Part shown: in pieces, positions 55,517 through 55,764 of the stretch
How the letters are laid out: the number at the start of each line of letters is the position of its first letter
Numbering within the stretch: position 1 is the stretch's first letter
Origin: Clostridia bacterium
Lineage (GTDB): Bacteria > Bacillota > Clostridia > Christensenellales > Aristaeellaceae
Assembly: GCA_017460395.1 (NCBI GenBank)
Contig: JAFUBA010000176.1
Coordinates: forward strand, 1 to 55,764
Reading direction: 5' to 3'
DNA length: 55,764 nucleotides
Made by a program: the position numbers and the translations under genes
Notes under the pieces: generated by a model
Databases searched by the model: none
What the model was told of the DNA's origin: nothing
Seen by the model: only the letters and a program-made list of their open reading frames with translations

Positions 55517-55764
55517 ATGGCAAAGGAGCATTATCAGCGGACAAAGCCCCATGTAAACATCGGCACCATCGGCCATGTTGACCACGGCAAGACCACGCTG
55601 ACCGCTGCAATCACCATGACTCTGGCTCAGAAGGGCGAAGCCCAGGCCATGAAGTATGATGATATCGACAAGGCCCCCGAAGAGAAGGCCCGTGGAATTA
55701 CCATCAACACCGCTCACGTTGAGTATGAGACCGCAAAGCGTCACTATGCTCACGTTGACTGCCC
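55517..55764 (+). CDS. tuf: Elongation factor Tu, N-terminal part (cut by window edge)
   Basis: EF-Tu delivers aminoacyl-tRNA to the ribosome. About 82 residues are visible: the P-loop GHVDHGKTT and switch [18 protein letters not shown] are canonical. GGAGGAAATCCCC precedes the ATG at 55517. The gene runs off the right edge. Confidence 0.97.
   Translation, partial: MAKEHYQRTKPHVNIGTIGHVDHGKTTLTAAITMTLAQKGEAQAMKYDDIDKAPEEKARGITINTAHVEYETAKRHYAHVDC

Noticed and set aside
53175-55610. Antisense open frame of 811 codons opposite fusA
   Set aside because: Long stop-free antisense frames are common opposite strongly codon-biased genes such as fusA; no own start signal.

Overview
The window looks like chromosomal DNA of a moderately GC-rich Bacillota (Firmicutes), possibly an Erysipelotrichia- or Clostridia-like gut or oral anaerobe; the exact lineage is inference. 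Supporting signs are ribosomal protein L27 with the Firmicutes N-terminal extension and its processing protease Prp between rplU and rpmA, strong AGGAGG ribosome binding sites, several TTG/GTG starts, TTGACA-N17-TATAAT promoters, many U-tailed hairpin terminators and tRNA genes without encoded CCA. Both window edges cut genes: hsdS on the left, tuf on the right.

Layout. 1-4260: end of a type I restriction-modification locus (hsdS 3' half, hsdR), then about 500 bp without a convincing gene, bounded by tRNA-Arg(ACG). 4575-11115: ABC exporter (-), NUDIX hydrolase, a copper module (promoter with embedded palindromic operator, csoR, copA with an extra C-terminal metal-binding domain) and an alpha/beta hydrolase. 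11214-11367: initiator and elongator tRNA-Met. 11484-16051: MarR regulator, then a minus-strand operon of a DUF5058-like membrane protein, a second membrane protein and an M20 peptidase, with an IclR regulator upstream. 16452-21388: a plus-strand run of VanZ-like protein, a three-domain phosphoenolpyruvate mutase fusion, a Na/Pi cotransporter and RfbC. This is the most unusual part of the window. 21431-25332: MATE and DUF554 membrane proteins, rplU-prp-rpmA and a HAD hydrolase. 25492-32852: GNAT, M18 aminopeptidase, a small unknown protein, tRNA-Trp, then a tight run of glycosyltransferase, beta-lactamase-like hydrolase and HD-GYP sensor. 32927-36656: RmuC, rhomboid protease, ybaB-recR, DUF4097-like protein. 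36816-41951: type IIA topoisomerase pair (ParC/ParE-like) and shikimate kinase. 42057-49486: rpoC and rpoB. 49768-51666: an exported metallo-beta-lactamase-fold protein and a PHP hydrolase. 51874-55764: L7Ae-like protein, rpsL, rpsG, fusA and tuf.

How the genes work together. The copper genes form an autoregulated efflux unit. The DUF5058/membrane/M20 trio with IclR looks like a regulated peptide or acyl-amino-acid uptake and hydrolysis unit whose substrate is unknown. The PEP mutase fusion implies C-P bond formation. Its neighbours (phosphate transporter, sugar epimerase, VanZ-like protein) suggest phosphonate decoration of a cell-surface polymer, but phosphonopyruvate decarboxylase and an aminotransferase are not in the window. 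The rpo and str gene sets, usually collinear, are here divergent and separated by two unrelated hydrolase genes.
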